64,000 nucleotides of DNA from Sulfopaludibacter sp035606355. Lineage in GTDB: Bacteria > Acidobacteriota > Terriglobia > Bryobacterales > Bryobacteraceae. Made by a program: the position numbers and the translations under genes. Location of the stretch: NCBI GenBank assembly GCA_035606355.1, contig DATNFO010000081.1, positions 1-64,000 of the forward strand, in the 5' to 3' direction. Positions 35,001 to 44,518 of this stretch are shown piece after piece. The notes under the pieces were generated by a model that was given only the letters and a program-made list of their open reading frames with translations, ran no database searches and was not told where the DNA came from. Position 1 is the stretch's first letter, and every line of letters begins with the position of its first letter.

Positions 35001-36118
35001 GTCCGTACCTGGGCTTCTCGACGTTAAATCTGCTCTACGATTCTTCGGCTAACAGCATTCGCCACGCGGGGTACGTGAACGTGGTGCATCGCACCGGCCG
35101 CGGCTTGACGTTCTACGCCAACTACACACTGGCAAAGAGCATCGATACGGCTTCGAGCGCGGGCGTCGATAAGGGCATCCTGTCGACGGGTCAGGTAGGC
35201 GGCCAGGTTGCTTTCGGCGGCACGCGCCAGGGCGACCGCGCGGTTTCTTTATACGACCAGAAGCACGTGATTCACGGCACTGCCATCTACGATCTGCCGT
35301 TCGGCCGCGGCCGCCAGTTCGGCCGCAACATGTGGAAGCCGCTGGACTATGCCGCGGGCGGATGGACGCTCACCGGGCTGGTGCGGATCAATTCCGGTAC
35401 GCCGTTCACCGATTATTTGTCGGATACGAACCAGTTGGGCGACACCACTCACACCATTCGTCCGGACATGCTGACGGGTGTTCCGGTGAAGAACCCGCTA
35501 TACGATCCGAACTGCCCGACCGGCACGGGTTGCCAGCCGTATGCCAATCCGTCGGCGTTCATGCGTCCGGCGCTGGGCATTCTCGGCAACGCGCCGCGCG
35601 CCGTGGATGGCCTCCGCGGACCGTGGCAGCAGTTCCTGGATGTATCCATTCAGAAGAGCTTCCGGCTGGGAGAGCGCGGACGGAAGCAGCTTCAGTTCCG
35701 CGTGGATGCACTTAACATCCTGAATCACCCGGTGTTCGCCTTCATCCCGAACGCAGGCGGCGGCAGCGATTTCATGGGCGCCCCGAGCACCGCGACGCTC
35801 ACAACGGCGGCGTACAACTCCTGGGCGACAGCCAATGGCCAACCGCTGCAATCGACCACCGCGGGCGCGGCCGTCTATAACAATATCGTCGCCATGGTGA
35901 ACGCGCAGAAAGATGCGGCGGGCGCGCTGCCGGCGAACTTCTATCGCGTGCCGCTGCCGGCGAACTTCTACGGCACGAGCGCGAATTCGTACGACATCAC
36001 GACTCTGAGCGGCTACAAGAACTATCAGTTGCGCAATGCTTACAGCACCAGCTTCGGGAACCTCTACCAGCAGGGCTCTTCGCGCTATCTGCAATTTGGC
36101 GTGAAGTTTTACTTCTGA
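32075..36118 (+). CDS. TonB-dependent receptor-like protein with CarboxypepD_reg domain
   Basis: A 1347-residue outer-membrane protein. After a signal peptide (ending ALFAQ) comes a carboxypeptidase-regulatory-like beta sandwich (about 20-105, GSITGTVSDPSDAVIPGV). The plug region follows (ITERQIQDVPL, then FTVQSSAFSAEYG), and then a long beta barrel ending in the aromatic VKFYF typical of barrel assembly. This is the Acidobacteriota receptor type annotated as TonB-dependent or Oar-like, without a recognisable TonB box or SusD partner beside it. It likely imports or binds a large carbohydrate or chelate. ATG at 32075 follows AGAGG. A strong terminator follows 24 bp after the stop. Confidence 0.85.
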   Translation: MKNRLVATVLLCASALFAQTNRGSITGTVSDPSDAVIPGVSVKVTNLGTNEVRTVKTADNGTYSVIDLEPVTYKLEFEAQGFKKSVVPEVKVDTASSATVNMRLEAGSVDTKITVEAEAVLVNTESGVASNTITERQIQDVPLVNRSVLDLAMTLPNVSGDAGSENPTMTGSGTACPGCNLTIGGGRPLSNTIMADGTNNTGVGLGRSIVSFTPETVQEFTVQSSAFSAEYGTTGGGIISITTKSGTNELHGTALWYNRNPDFAAAPWTQATTNRSAPTLKYNQFSLSGGGPVYIPKVYNGRNKTFWFAAVEPWYRRDHLDQYALMPTADMWKGDFSNVVLTNSGWLPTSVVQQFASVAPTAVAQLSDSAIYQQFNLVGNQFQQITLCTTTITTNCQPSYSPFPGNKIPQQYLDSAALKAQQYMAPAGQYFLDSNGNISNLYAPRILQQDEKRYTFRVDHTISDKNRMYGRFTVTPVVKLQGTPVSPTNYGANYSWGKQAMIADTHTFSPTLFNDIRLNYTRGRFSATTAPQWDPQNGENLNATFGLPSITAGGLPTFQNLVPSKSYGNGSSTATGFGGAGSTQAETREERYALTDIVYKTMGPMSLKFGVDVNHALQNVIPLYGAIGGVYAFNAFPSNSNGGSSGTGGGSFASFLLGVPNNGGSPAVTLRNMEVPYYYRWNNGAGFIQNDWHVKPNLTLNLGLRYVIQLPRTEKYNDQGVFRPDLAKNYPLATPLALQDGETINSVNVVPFAFAGLGGNSRYLTPPQWTDFEPRFGFAWSPARLQSRHIVFRGGWGMSHAPITGITQLPNPDFGATYTATVYPTATVGSQTANPTYVMRLGENPPVLTPTSIRTQVYGPNGPPASGLDYLDSLYYQQTLGGYAVSNNYHTPYVNNWNFTSSWQANKNTLVELAYTGSMGIHLFMPAENINPKDSDLLSAQIGQNVSSTGTITDPLGRTNLITGKGLTVQNGTLGSPYLGFSTLNLLYDSSANSIRHAGYVNVVHRTGRGLTFYANYTLAKSIDTASSAGVDKGILSTGQVGGQVAFGGTRQGDRAVSLYDQKHVIHGTAIYDLPFGRGRQFGRNMWKPLDYAAGGWTLTGLVRINSGTPFTDYLSDTNQLGDTTHTIRPDMLTGVPVKNPLYDPNCPTGTGCQPYANPSAFMRPALGILGNAPRAVDGLRGPWQQFLDVSIQKSFRLGERGRKQLQFRVDALNILNHPVFAFIPNAGGGSDFMGAPSTATLTTAAYNSWATANGQPLQSTTAGAAVYNNIVAMVNAQKDAAGALPANFYRVPLPANFYGTSANSYDITTLSGYKNYQLRNAYSTSFGNLYQQGSSRYLQFGVKFYF

Positions 36119-36142
36119 TCGGGTTTTTACCGTACCATCACT

Positions 36143-36176
36143 GGCCGGCTCCTACGCGGGAGCCGGCCTTTTTTTT
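36143..36176 (+). terminator. Rho-independent terminator after the TonB receptor gene
   Basis: A perfect 10-bp stem GGCCGGCTCC/GGAGCCGGCC (36143-36152 and 36159-36168) with a six-base loop is followed by eight T residues. Confidence 0.92.
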
Positions 36177-36361
36177 CGGTGTATTCCGTCACCGCGTAAC
36201 AGAAATTTCCTGTTTCCCCGAAGGCGTAGCCATGTTATAGTCGAATCGCGTTTGATAGCTTCCGCGAGTCCGAATGAGTGCATCTAAAGCGACGGCAGCG
36301 TCGCCCCGCTTGAGTCTCCTTCCCGATGAGCCCGCTTTCAAATAGTTTGGAGGTTTGGTAA

Positions 36362-36748
36362 GTGAAGAACATTTTCGTAGGCAATTTGGATTTCAACGCA
36401 TCCGAAGAGTCTGTACGCAGCTTGTTTGAGAGATACGGCGCGGTGAACAGCGCGCGCATCATGACGGACCGGGAAACGGGCCGTTCGCGCGGTTTCGCGT
36501 TCGTGGAGATGGAGAACGAAAACGAAGCGGATCAAGCCATTCAGGCGTTGAACGGGTACACGCTCGATGGTCGTGCGCTGAATGTCAATGAAGCGCGTCC
36601 CAAGCCGGATCGCGGCGGTTTCGGCGGCGGCGGTGGCGGACGTGGCGGCTTCGGCGGCGGCGGCGGCGGACGTCCCGGTGGCGGCGGTGGTGGACGCCGT
36701 CCGGGCGGTGGTGGCGGCGGCGGTGGCCGGCGCGAGCCTCGCTGGTAA
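36362..36748 (+). CDS. RRM-domain RNA-binding protein with Gly-rich tail
   Basis: A 128-residue protein with one RNA recognition motif (residues 1-80): IFVGNL is RNP2 and SRGFAFVEM is RNP1 with the aromatic RNA-stacking residues. The tail (about 84-128) is composed of GGGG/R repeats. Such proteins in bacteria resemble cold-induced RNA chaperones. GTG at 36362 is preceded by GGAGG. A possible -10 (TATAGT at 36236-36241) would give a leader of over 110 nt, which could allow post-transcriptional control. A bidirectional terminator follows. Confidence 0.88.
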   Translation: MKNIFVGNLDFNASEESVRSLFERYGAVNSARIMTDRETGRSRGFAFVEMENENEADQAIQALNGYTLDGRALNVNEARPKPDRGGFGGGGGGRGGFGGGGGGRPGGGGGGRRPGGGGGGGGRREPRW

Positions 36749-36772
36749 GAGCTGTAAAAGGATTTACCGGAC

Positions 36773-36827
36773 AATAAAAACGACCGGGAGCGGCACGCTA
36801 CGCGTGCTCTCCCGGTCTTCCTGTTTT
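36773..36827. terminator. Bidirectional terminator between the RRM gene and rpoD
   Basis: Arms GACCGGGAG (36782-36790) and CTCCCGGTC (36809-36817), extended by inner GCACGC/GCGTGC, form a long stem. An A-rich stretch precedes and TTCCTGTTTTC follows, so it can serve both convergent genes. Confidence 0.8.
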
Positions 36828-36848
36828 CAGGCGAGCGCTGCTCGCCTC

Positions 36849-36870
36849 GTACCGGTCAGGAGACAGGTAC
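36849..36870. repeat. Degenerate hairpin repeat at the rpoD 3' end, unit 4
   Basis: GTACCGGTC-AGGA-GACAGGTAC resembles the hairpin of the units at 17501, 17746 and 51512 with one mismatched pair. It lies four bases beyond the rpoD stop, and a GCGAGC/GCTCGC inverted repeat follows on the far side, again as in the other units. Confidence 0.5.
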
Positions 36871-36874
36871 GTAC

Positions 36875-38563
<1,689 letters not shown>

Positions 38564-38641
38564 CGAAGCCCCGTTAACTCCCGGTGAAAATAATCCCTGT
38601 AATTGTACAACACGGCGCGACGACAAATGGACCGCGTAATG

Positions 38642-40381
38642 TCATTTTGCGCCTCGCGATTGCCGCTCGAATTCCTGTAGCTCTCCGGCGAGCCGCACCG
38701 CCTCCTGCCAGTCGCCCGCGCGCTCGGATTCCTTGATGCGCGACTTCAGTTCCTTCTTCCGCTCGTCGTTTTGCGATCGCCGCATGCTGGCGATCGCCGC
38801 CAGCACTTCATCCCGCGAGCTTTGCATTTCTTCTCTCAAGACAGCTTCGGCCAAAAGGTTCTGGTCCGCCTCTTCTAATCGCGCATTTACTTCGTCAAAG
38901 CGGACACGCCCGCTGCTTTCCTGCAGCACAAACATGGTTTGAAAAATTTTTCGCGAAGGGAAGCGGCCGATGGCGTCGATCGTTTTGAGCTCGTCCACAA
39001 TCTCGGGGCCGATCTCAGGGTCGCAGAATACGGCGTTCAGAATCATGCGCTCATCGGGCCGGAGCGCGATTTTCGGCCGCTCGATTGTCCGTTCCTCGCG
39101 GGTGGCAGCGCTCTTGCGGAAATTGTCCAGCACCATTCCACGAGGCGCATGCACGTACTCGGCAAGATCGCCGGCAATGGCGGCGCGCTCCAGAGGATCG
39201 GCAATCCGCTGGACCGATGGCAACAGAGAGTTCAGCACAGCTACAACCCCTTCACTAGTGTGAACATCATACTTCGTTCTGGCGCGGTCCGCCAGCCAGT
39301 AGAAATAACCCTTGGCCGTAGTCAGCCGCTGACCGTAGGCTTCGGCGCCGCGCTCCTTGCAGTACTCGTCGGGGTCGAGGCCGCCATCCAGCTCCATGAT
39401 GCGGACATGCATGCTCTCTTCGAGCAGCATGTTCACGCTTCGGGCCGCGGCGTTGGCGCCCGGAGCATCGGGGTCGAAGTTCATGACGATGTTGCGCGAG
39501 TGGTTCTTCAGCGCCTTCACATGCTGCGCCGTGAGAGCCGTGCCGCAGCTCGCCACCACGCCGTGGAACCCGGCCGCCGTCACGCCGATGGCATCCATGT
39601 AGCCTTCCACCAGAATCACGCGATCGTCTTTGCGGACTCTCTCCTTGGCGCGATGCAGGTTGTACAGGACGTTGGTTTTCTTGTAGAGCGGAGTTTCCGC
39701 CGAGTTCAGATACTTGGGCACATCTTCCGGCGTGAGCGCGCGCCCGCCGAAAGCGATCACTTGCCCGCGCTCGTTGTGGATCGGGAACATCAGCCGGTTG
39801 CGGAACTGGTCGTACAGCGACCCGTCCTGCCGCCGGCTGGCGAGTCCGGCAAGCACGATCTGGTCCGCCGTGAAGTTGCGCTGTTCGAAGATGCGGAGCA
39901 GCGAACGGCCGCCGCGGTCGGAGTAGCCAAGGCCGAAGTGCTCGATGGTTTCCGGCGCGACGCCGCGCCGCGCCAGATACGCGCGTGCGCTTTCGCCGGC
40001 CGGGCTGCCCAGATTGGCGCGGAACGCTTCCTGCGCGATCTCATGAAGTTGCAGCAGCACGCCGCGCTGGCGGGAATCGTCATCGGCGTACTGCGAGCGC
40101 TTGGGCATCGGAATGCCGTTGCGCTCGGCCAGGTACTTCAGGGTTTCATAGAAGCTGAGACCCTGGCTTTCCATTATGAATTTGAAAACGTCGCCACCCG
40201 CGCCGCAGGAGAAGCATTTGTAGATCTGTAGTACGGCATGGACGGTAAAGGAAGGATTCTTTTCGCTGTGGAAAGGACAAAGGCCGGTGTAGCGATTGAT
40301 CCCGCTGCGGCGCAAGCGAACAGTCTCGCCTACTATGTCGACAATATTGACCGAAGTCTTAACCTGCTCAGCGAAATCCAT
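38642..40381 (-). CDS. dnaG: DNA primase DnaG
   Basis: Synthesises RNA primers for DNA replication. The 579 residues contain the CHC2 zinc finger at the N-terminus (CPFH about 36-39, CFSC about 57-60), the catalytic core with GGRALTPEDVPKYLNS, the TOPRIM acidic centre (VEGYMDAIGV and NFDPDAPG), and a C-terminal helical DnaB-interaction region after 430. Length is typical. rpoD lies directly downstream. Confidence 0.96.
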   Translation of the reverse strand: MDFAEQVKTSVNIVDIVGETVRLRRSGINRYTGLCPFHSEKNPSFTVHAVLQIYKCFSCGAGGDVFKFIMESQGLSFYETLKYLAERNGIPMPKRSQYADDDSRQRGVLLQLHEIAQEAFRANLGSPAGESARAYLARRGVAPETIEHFGLGYSDRGGRSLLRIFEQRNFTADQIVLAGLASRRQDGSLYDQFRNRLMFPIHNERGQVIAFGGRALTPEDVPKYLNSAETPLYKKTNVLYNLHRAKERVRKDDRVILVEGYMDAIGVTAAGFHGVVASCGTALTAQHVKALKNHSRNIVMNFDPDAPGANAAARSVNMLLEESMHVRIMELDGGLDPDEYCKERGAEAYGQRLTTAKGYFYWLADRARTKYDVHTSEGVVAVLNSLLPSVQRIADPLERAAIAGDLAEYVHAPRGMVLDNFRKSAATREERTIERPKIALRPDERMILNAVFCDPEIGPEIVDELKTIDAIGRFPSRKIFQTMFVLQESSGRVRFDEVNARLEEADQNLLAEAVLREEMQSSRDEVLAAIASMRRSQNDERKKELKSRIKESERAGDWQEAVRLAGELQEFERQSRGAK

Positions 40382-40506
40382 GAGGCCTTTGCGCTATTAT
40401 CCCGCATGGCGCGCCGGGGGGATATCACTACACCTACATGGATGACTCGCAGCGCTAACCGACGATATCTTGACCCTGCGCCCCCGCCGCCCGACACTAG
40501 CGGCTA

Positions 40507-40734
40507 ATGGGCCCCGGGAGCATTATCGATGGACTGAGCCCACACGCTCAAGTGGCGACGGCTCTCATTCCGTTCCTGGGCGCCATTCTCTGCCGCCTGA
40601 TTTTCGGCAAGAACCGCACCACGCAAGTGCTGCTTTCGCTTGCCACAACGTGGTTTGCGGTAACTGTTCTACTGGCTCCGTACTCGATACAGATGCGGCG
40701 CGAAGTGATGATCATGCGCAACTGGTTCCGGTAG
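40507..40734 (+). CDS. Small two-helix membrane protein, hypothetical
   Basis: A 75-residue frame with two predicted membrane helices (about 16-33 and 41-58) and a basic end, RREVMIMRNWFR. It lies between dnaG and tatA, 43 bp before the latter. There is no clear ribosome site, and a GTACAAT -10-like element for tatA lies after it. I do not recognise a family. A real gene is plausible from composition and position but not certain. Confidence 0.4.
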   Translation: MGPGSIIDGLSPHAQVATALIPFLGAILCRLIFGKNRTTQVLLSLATTWFAVTVLLAPYSIQMRREVMIMRNWFR

Positions 40735-40777
40735 AGCGGCCTGTAAATCGGGTACAATGGCGTGTATAGGAGGCCAA

Positions 40778-40999
40778 ATGGAACCCACTGGCATTCAACT
40801 TGCCGGCTTCGCTGGCCTTGGCTTTCCCGAGATCTGTGTGGTTGCGGCTGTAGCGGTTCTACTGTTCGGCGGCAAAAAAGTTGGAGATCTGGGGAAGGGC
40901 CTGGGTGAAGGCATACGCAACTTCAAGACGGCTTTGAAGGGCGATGAAGACAAGCCGGAAGTAGCGCGAAACGAAGATAAGGTCGAAGCGAAGAAGTAG
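40778..40999 (+). CDS. tatA: Twin-arginine translocase subunit TatA/E
   Basis: A 73-residue pore-forming subunit that exports folded Tat substrates. After a short periplasmic start come the membrane helix (ICVVAAVAVLLFGG), the FG hinge (LLFGGKKVGDLGKGLGEG) and the amphipathic helix (IRNFKTALKGDEDK). The usual Pro-Glu of the KLPELG hinge segment is replaced by VGD. ATG at 40778 follows AGGAGG. tatB and tatC are not in the window, but at least three likely Tat substrates are. Confidence 0.92.
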   Translation: MEPTGIQLAGFAGLGFPEICVVAAVAVLLFGGKKVGDLGKGLGEGIRNFKTALKGDEDKPEVARNEDKVEAKK

Positions 41000-41060
41000 C
41001 TGGCTTTGCGAAACCGCCCGCAGGTTGGGCAGGGTTCATCGGCTTCAACAATTTCAGGCA

Positions 41061-41104
41061 ACAAAAAACCCCGCGGTCCCGAAAGGGCGCGGGGTTTCGA
41101 TTTT
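41061..41104. terminator. Bidirectional terminator between tatA and HU
   Basis: Stem CCCCGCG/CGCGGGG (41069-41075 and 41088-41094) with inner CCC-GAAA-GGG is flanked by a run of A on one side and TTTCGATTTT on the other, serving both convergent genes. Confidence 0.9.
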
Positions 41105-41120
41105 CGGAGGCTGAAGAAAA

Positions 41121-41423
41121 CTACTTCTTCTTCGGGGGAACGATCGCGTCTTTGGCAGCCTTGGCGACGCGGAACTTCACGACCTTCTTGGCCGGGATCT
41201 TGATGGTCTCGCCCGTCGCGGGGTTGCGTCCGGTGCGAGCCTTGCGGTCCACGCGCACGAGGCGGCCGATGCCGGGCAGCACGAACACGCCGTTCTTCTT
41301 CACTTCGGCAATCGCCATGCTGGAAAGGCAATCCAGGAAGCCGCGGGCTGCCTTGTTGTTGACTTCGCAGCTTTCGGCCAGCGATCTCACCAGTTGCGTC
41401 TGGGTCATTCTTTGATTCGCCAT
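41121..41423 (-). CDS. HU-family DNA-binding protein
   Basis: A 100-residue nucleoid protein. MTQTQLVRSLAES forms the helical N-terminus and GIGRLVRVDRKARTGRNPATGETIKIPAKK is split across the beta arm (GRNPxTGE is the family signature, with the DNA-intercalating proline). The tail is Lys/Pro-rich (KDAIVPPKKK). ATG at 41423 is preceded by GGAGAG; an upstream extension to 41504 overlaps the promoter. A strong promoter lies at 41504-41532. Confidence 0.93.
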   Translation of the reverse strand: MANQRMTQTQLVRSLAESCEVNNKAARGFLDCLSSMAIAEVKKNGVFVLPGIGRLVRVDRKARTGRNPATGETIKIPAKKVVKFRVAKAAKDAIVPPKKK

Positions 41424-41503
41424 ATCTCTCCTTTTGTGTGATTCTCCCGTCAAACCATCGAACAGATTTGCAAGCACGCGGGCGCTAGCTTGCGAACGAT
41501 TCA

Positions 41504-41532
41504 ATCATAAGGGAAGGGCATGTTGATGTAAA
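41504..41532 (-). promoter_or_regulatory. Sigma-70 promoter for the HU gene
   Basis: On the minus strand TTTACA (41527-41532) and TATGAT (41504-41509) are separated by 17 bp, a near-consensus promoter ending about 80 bp before the HU start codon. Confidence 0.7.
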
Positions 41533-41599
41533 GAGAAATACTGCAAAAAAGGCCGATTTTTCGATGTTTTTTTGCATGGCATAGCTTCTAAGGGCCATT

Positions 41600-42346
41600 T
41601 TACGGGGTTTTCAGGAAGCCTACCGAGGCGGCGCGGCGCAGCACACCTTTTACAAACGGTTGCGCGAGCTTGCTTTTCAGAATGCGAAATGCGGTTTGAC
41701 GCCCGTTTGGCGCGGCTTCGAGCGCAATGCGAATGGCCGCGTAGAGCTTGAGCGAAGGTCCGCCGGCGGTGCTGTCGCTTTCGTCGCCACGCGACCGAAG
41801 TTGGTTGAGGAAGAGTACGACAGCTCCGGATTTTTCAGCCGCCGCCGCGAGCTTCCGCAGTTCGGTGCCGAGCACGCGAGCCTGCAACCCCGGTCCGCTT
41901 TCGCCGAGTCCGGTGTCGAGTTCCATCTGCGGCACCAGCGCCGCGGCGGAATCGATGACCACCAAATCCACGGCGCCAGAGAGCGCAAGTTCGCGAGCGA
42001 TGCCGGTGGCTTGTTCGGCGGAATCGGGTCGCGCCAGGGGCAGTTGTTCGAGGGATATCCCGAGCTCCGCCGCGTACGCGGGGTCGAAGGCATGTTCGGA
42101 GTCAATCCACGCGACGGTGTGGCCACGCTGTTGTAATTCGGCGGCAATCTGTAAGGCGAGTGTAGTTTTTCCGCTGGAAGACGCGCCGAACAGCTCTATG
42201 ATTTTGCCGCGCGGAAAACCGGCGCCGAGCGCTTCATCGAGTTGAGGGAAGCCTGTTGAGAGAGCACCGGCGATGCGCTGCCGGAGCGGGGTTTCAAATC
42301 CGGCTACTTTTTGCCGGATGACGCGCCGCCGGTACTCTTCGCTCAT
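41600..42346 (-). CDS. Shortened RecA paralogue downstream of recA
   Basis: A 248-residue RecA-like ATPase. GASSSGKT is Walker A, AWIDSEHAFDPAYA matches the RecA catalytic-glutamate strand, and VDLVVIDSAAALVPQMELD is Walker B plus the following helix. Compared with the neighbouring RecA, it lacks most of the N-terminal polymerisation helix and the whole C-terminal domain, and loop L2 is replaced by RSRGDESDSTAGG. It resembles ImuA/RecA-like mutagenesis or accessory proteins. It starts 9 bp after the recA stop, implying one transcript. No imuB or dnaE2 is nearby, so the role is unknown. Confidence 0.8.
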   Translation of the reverse strand: MSEEYRRRVIRQKVAGFETPLRQRIAGALSTGFPQLDEALGAGFPRGKIIELFGASSSGKTTLALQIAAELQQRGHTVAWIDSEHAFDPAYAAELGISLEQLPLARPDSAEQATGIARELALSGAVDLVVIDSAAALVPQMELDTGLGESGPGLQARVLGTELRKLAAAAEKSGAVVLFLNQLRSRGDESDSTAGGPSLKLYAAIRIALEAAPNGRQTAFRILKSKLAQPFVKGVLRRAASVGFLKTP

Positions 42347-42355
42347 GCGTCGTGT

Positions 42356-43426
42356 TTAGCGCCGTGCCGATGCGGGCCGCGGAGGGGCAGAGGAGGCCGG
42401 TGCTTCGGCCGCTGCCGCCGCGGGCTCCGGCGCGATCAGCCCCAAAGCCTTGCGCAGTTCCGTATCGATGGTGGAGCGAATGTCCTGATTGTCCTTGAGG
42501 AACTGGCGCGCGTTTTCGCGGCCCTGGCCGATGCGCTCGCCCTTATAGCTGAACCAGGAGCCGCTCTTTTCAATAATGTTATGCGCCACTCCGAGGTCCA
42601 GCAGGTCGCCTTCCTTGGAAACGCCCTCGCCATAGATGATGTCGAACTCGGCTTCGCGGAACGGCGAGGCCACTTTGTTCTTCACCACTTTGATCTTCGT
42701 GCGGTTGCCGACTACGCTTTCGCCATCCTTGATGGCGGCGATGCGGCGAATGTCCAGCCGGACCGACGCGTAGAATTTCAGCGCGCGGCCACCGGTGGTG
42801 GTTTCCGGATTGCCGAACATCACGCCGATCTTTTCGCGAATCTGGTTGATGAAGATCAGGCAGGTGCGCGACTTGCTCACGGTGCCGGTGAGTTTGCGCA
42901 GCGCCTGCGACATCAGCCGCGCCTGCAGACCCATGTGGCTATCGCCCATTTCGCCATCGAGTTCCGCTTTCGGCACGAGTGCCGCTACGGAATCGACCAC
43001 CAGCACATCGATCTGTCCCGATGCCACCAGGTGACCTGTGATCTCCAGCGCCTGTTCGCCATAATCGGGCTGCGAGACCAGCAGGTTATCGATGTCCACG
43101 CCGAGCTTGCGGGCATACGCCGGGTCAAGTGCGTGTTCCACGTCAATGAAGGCCGCGATTCCGCCGCGCCTCTGGGCTTCGGCAATGACCTGAAGCGCGA
43201 TGGTGGTTTTGCCCGAAGATTCCGGTCCGAAGATTTCGATCACACGGCCGCGGGGGAGGCCGCCCACGCCCAGAGCGCCGTCCAGCGAAATGGAACCGGT
43301 GGAGATTACGGATACGGGTACGATGGCGTCCTTGGACCCGAGGCGAAGGATGGAACCCTTGCCGAACTGCTTCTCAATCTGGCCTAAAGCGAGGTCCAGG
43401 GCGCGCGAGCGCTCTTTTTCTTCCAT
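42356..43426 (-). CDS. recA: Recombinase RecA
   Basis: The strand-exchange and SOS-activating recombinase. The 356 residues contain the N-terminal helix, Walker A GPESSGKT, EHALDPAYA, Walker B VLVVDSVAALVPKAE, loop L1 (MGLQARLMSQALR) and loop L2 (REKIGVMFGNPETTTGG). The end is an Ala/Pro-rich tail instead of the acidic tail seen in many bacteria. ATG at 43426 has GGAG at about 8 nt; an in-frame start at 43462 would add 12 residues. No LexA-box-like dyad was obvious upstream by eye. Confidence 0.96.
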   Translation of the reverse strand: MEEKERSRALDLALGQIEKQFGKGSILRLGSKDAIVPVSVISTGSISLDGALGVGGLPRGRVIEIFGPESSGKTTIALQVIAEAQRRGGIAAFIDVEHALDPAYARKLGVDIDNLLVSQPDYGEQALEITGHLVASGQIDVLVVDSVAALVPKAELDGEMGDSHMGLQARLMSQALRKLTGTVSKSRTCLIFINQIREKIGVMFGNPETTTGGRALKFYASVRLDIRRIAAIKDGESVVGNRTKIKVVKNKVASPFREAEFDIIYGEGVSKEGDLLDLGVAHNIIEKSGSWFSYKGERIGQGRENARQFLKDNQDIRSTIDTELRKALGLIAPEPAAAAAEAPASSAPPRPASARR

Positions 43427-43533
43427 GGGGATTTGCTCCTGAAGATGGGGTGAAAGACTCATTGTAGCAGTGGCGGGAATGGGCCGGAAATCTCACGTAT
43501 CGAGGGGAGGCGTCTGCTGTTTTCTCGTCGCAC

Positions 43534-43760
43534 TTCGGAGCCGCGACCGTGAGGGTCTGTGAAAAACTCGAATTGCTTCCGTATCCCCGGCACCTTTTAC
43601 CGCTCCCTTACGAGTCTGTGAAAAAATCGAGTTGCTTTTACGCCGACTTCAAAACGCACTCAAATCGCCGGCACCTTTTACCGCTCCCTAACGGTCACGG
43701 CTCCGTATGTACTTGATTCTGCTAACGGAGCCGCGACCGTCAGGGAGCGGTAAAAGGTGC
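43534..43760. repeat. Long inverted repeat and direct repeats upstream of a secreted-protein gene
   Basis: Arms 43671-43706 and 43725-43760 (36 bases each, 34 paired; both mismatches can form G-U) flank an 18-base loop. A further copy of the CCGGCACCTTTTACCGCTCCCT part lies at 43587-43608, and a further copy of GGAGCCGCGACCGT at about 43537-43550. Two direct repeats GTCTGTGAAAAA-CGA-TTGCTT lie near 43555 and 43614. The whole gap 43463-43839 is made of such units and no gene is supported in it. Confidence 0.88.
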
Positions 43761-43839
43761 ATCGGAAGGCGAACGGAGTGCGACAGGAACAACAGCCGGT
43801 TATCTACCGGATCATATAATCAAGAAAGAGGTGTTCGGG

Positions 43840-44502
43840 ATGTCCCTTCGCGCGTGCGCGCTGCTGGTTGTGCCGCTTCTGGCGCTTTCCGCTTCAACGA
43901 AGAAAACCACCGCAACAGAAAGTGGGGAGAACAACGATGTCATCCTCACCGTCACCATGCACACCGATAAGGACGACATTAAGAGCATGGTGGGCGACGA
44001 CTTGGGCGGCCACTACTTCGTCGCCGAAGTGAAGGTGCAGCCGAAATACGGCAAGACGGTGACGATGAGCCGCGACGATTTTCTGCTGCGCAGCAGTAGA
44101 GACAACGAGACCAGCCGCCCGATGGCTCCCAGCCAGATTGCCGGCACCAGCGCGATCGTGGTTACCAAGGGCAAGGCCAGCGCTCAGTCCGACCCCGACT
44201 ACAAAGACGTTCCGATGCCGCTCGGCTATCCCGGCGGCTACTACCCGGAAGAGGGCATCGGCATCGGCGGCGGCGGCGGTTCGATGGACGTCAATAAGGC
44301 GACGGTGAAGGAAGGCGGCGGGAAGGAAACGCCTCTCGAAAAGGCGCTCGGCGCCAAAGAGTTCGCCGCGACTGCCAAGACCGATCAACCCGTAACCGGC
44401 CTGCTCTACTTCGCCATGGAAAAGCAGAAATTGAAGGATTTGCAGCTCGAGTACGGCGACAAGGAAAACCGGATTACGCTGCACTTCAACGGAAAACCAT
44501 AA
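43840..44502 (+). CDS. Secreted hypothetical protein upstream of a two-component pair
   Basis: A 220-residue protein with a signal peptide (MSLRACALLVVPLLALSAS). The mature part contains a beta-rich segment, a Gly-rich stretch (GIGIGGGGG near 140) and ends YGDKENRITLHFNGKP. No catalytic motif is visible and I do not recognise the family. ATG at 43840 was preferred to GTG at 43831 because AGAGG lies at suitable distance. It ends 16 nt before the response regulator, so it may be part of that transcript and could be a periplasmic partner of the sensor. Confidence 0.65.
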   Translation: MSLRACALLVVPLLALSASTKKTTATESGENNDVILTVTMHTDKDDIKSMVGDDLGGHYFVAEVKVQPKYGKTVTMSRDDFLLRSSRDNETSRPMAPSQIAGTSAIVVTKGKASAQSDPDYKDVPMPLGYPGGYYPEEGIGIGGGGGSMDVNKATVKEGGGKETPLEKALGAKEFAATAKTDQPVTGLLYFAMEKQKLKDLQLEYGDKENRITLHFNGKP

Positions 44503-44518
44503 GGTAATCTGAAGGTAC

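Noticed and set aside
43707..43970. Short frame beginning with an EPRPSGSG peptide
   Set aside because: It is translated from the arm of the long inverted repeat and overlaps the start of the true downstream gene.
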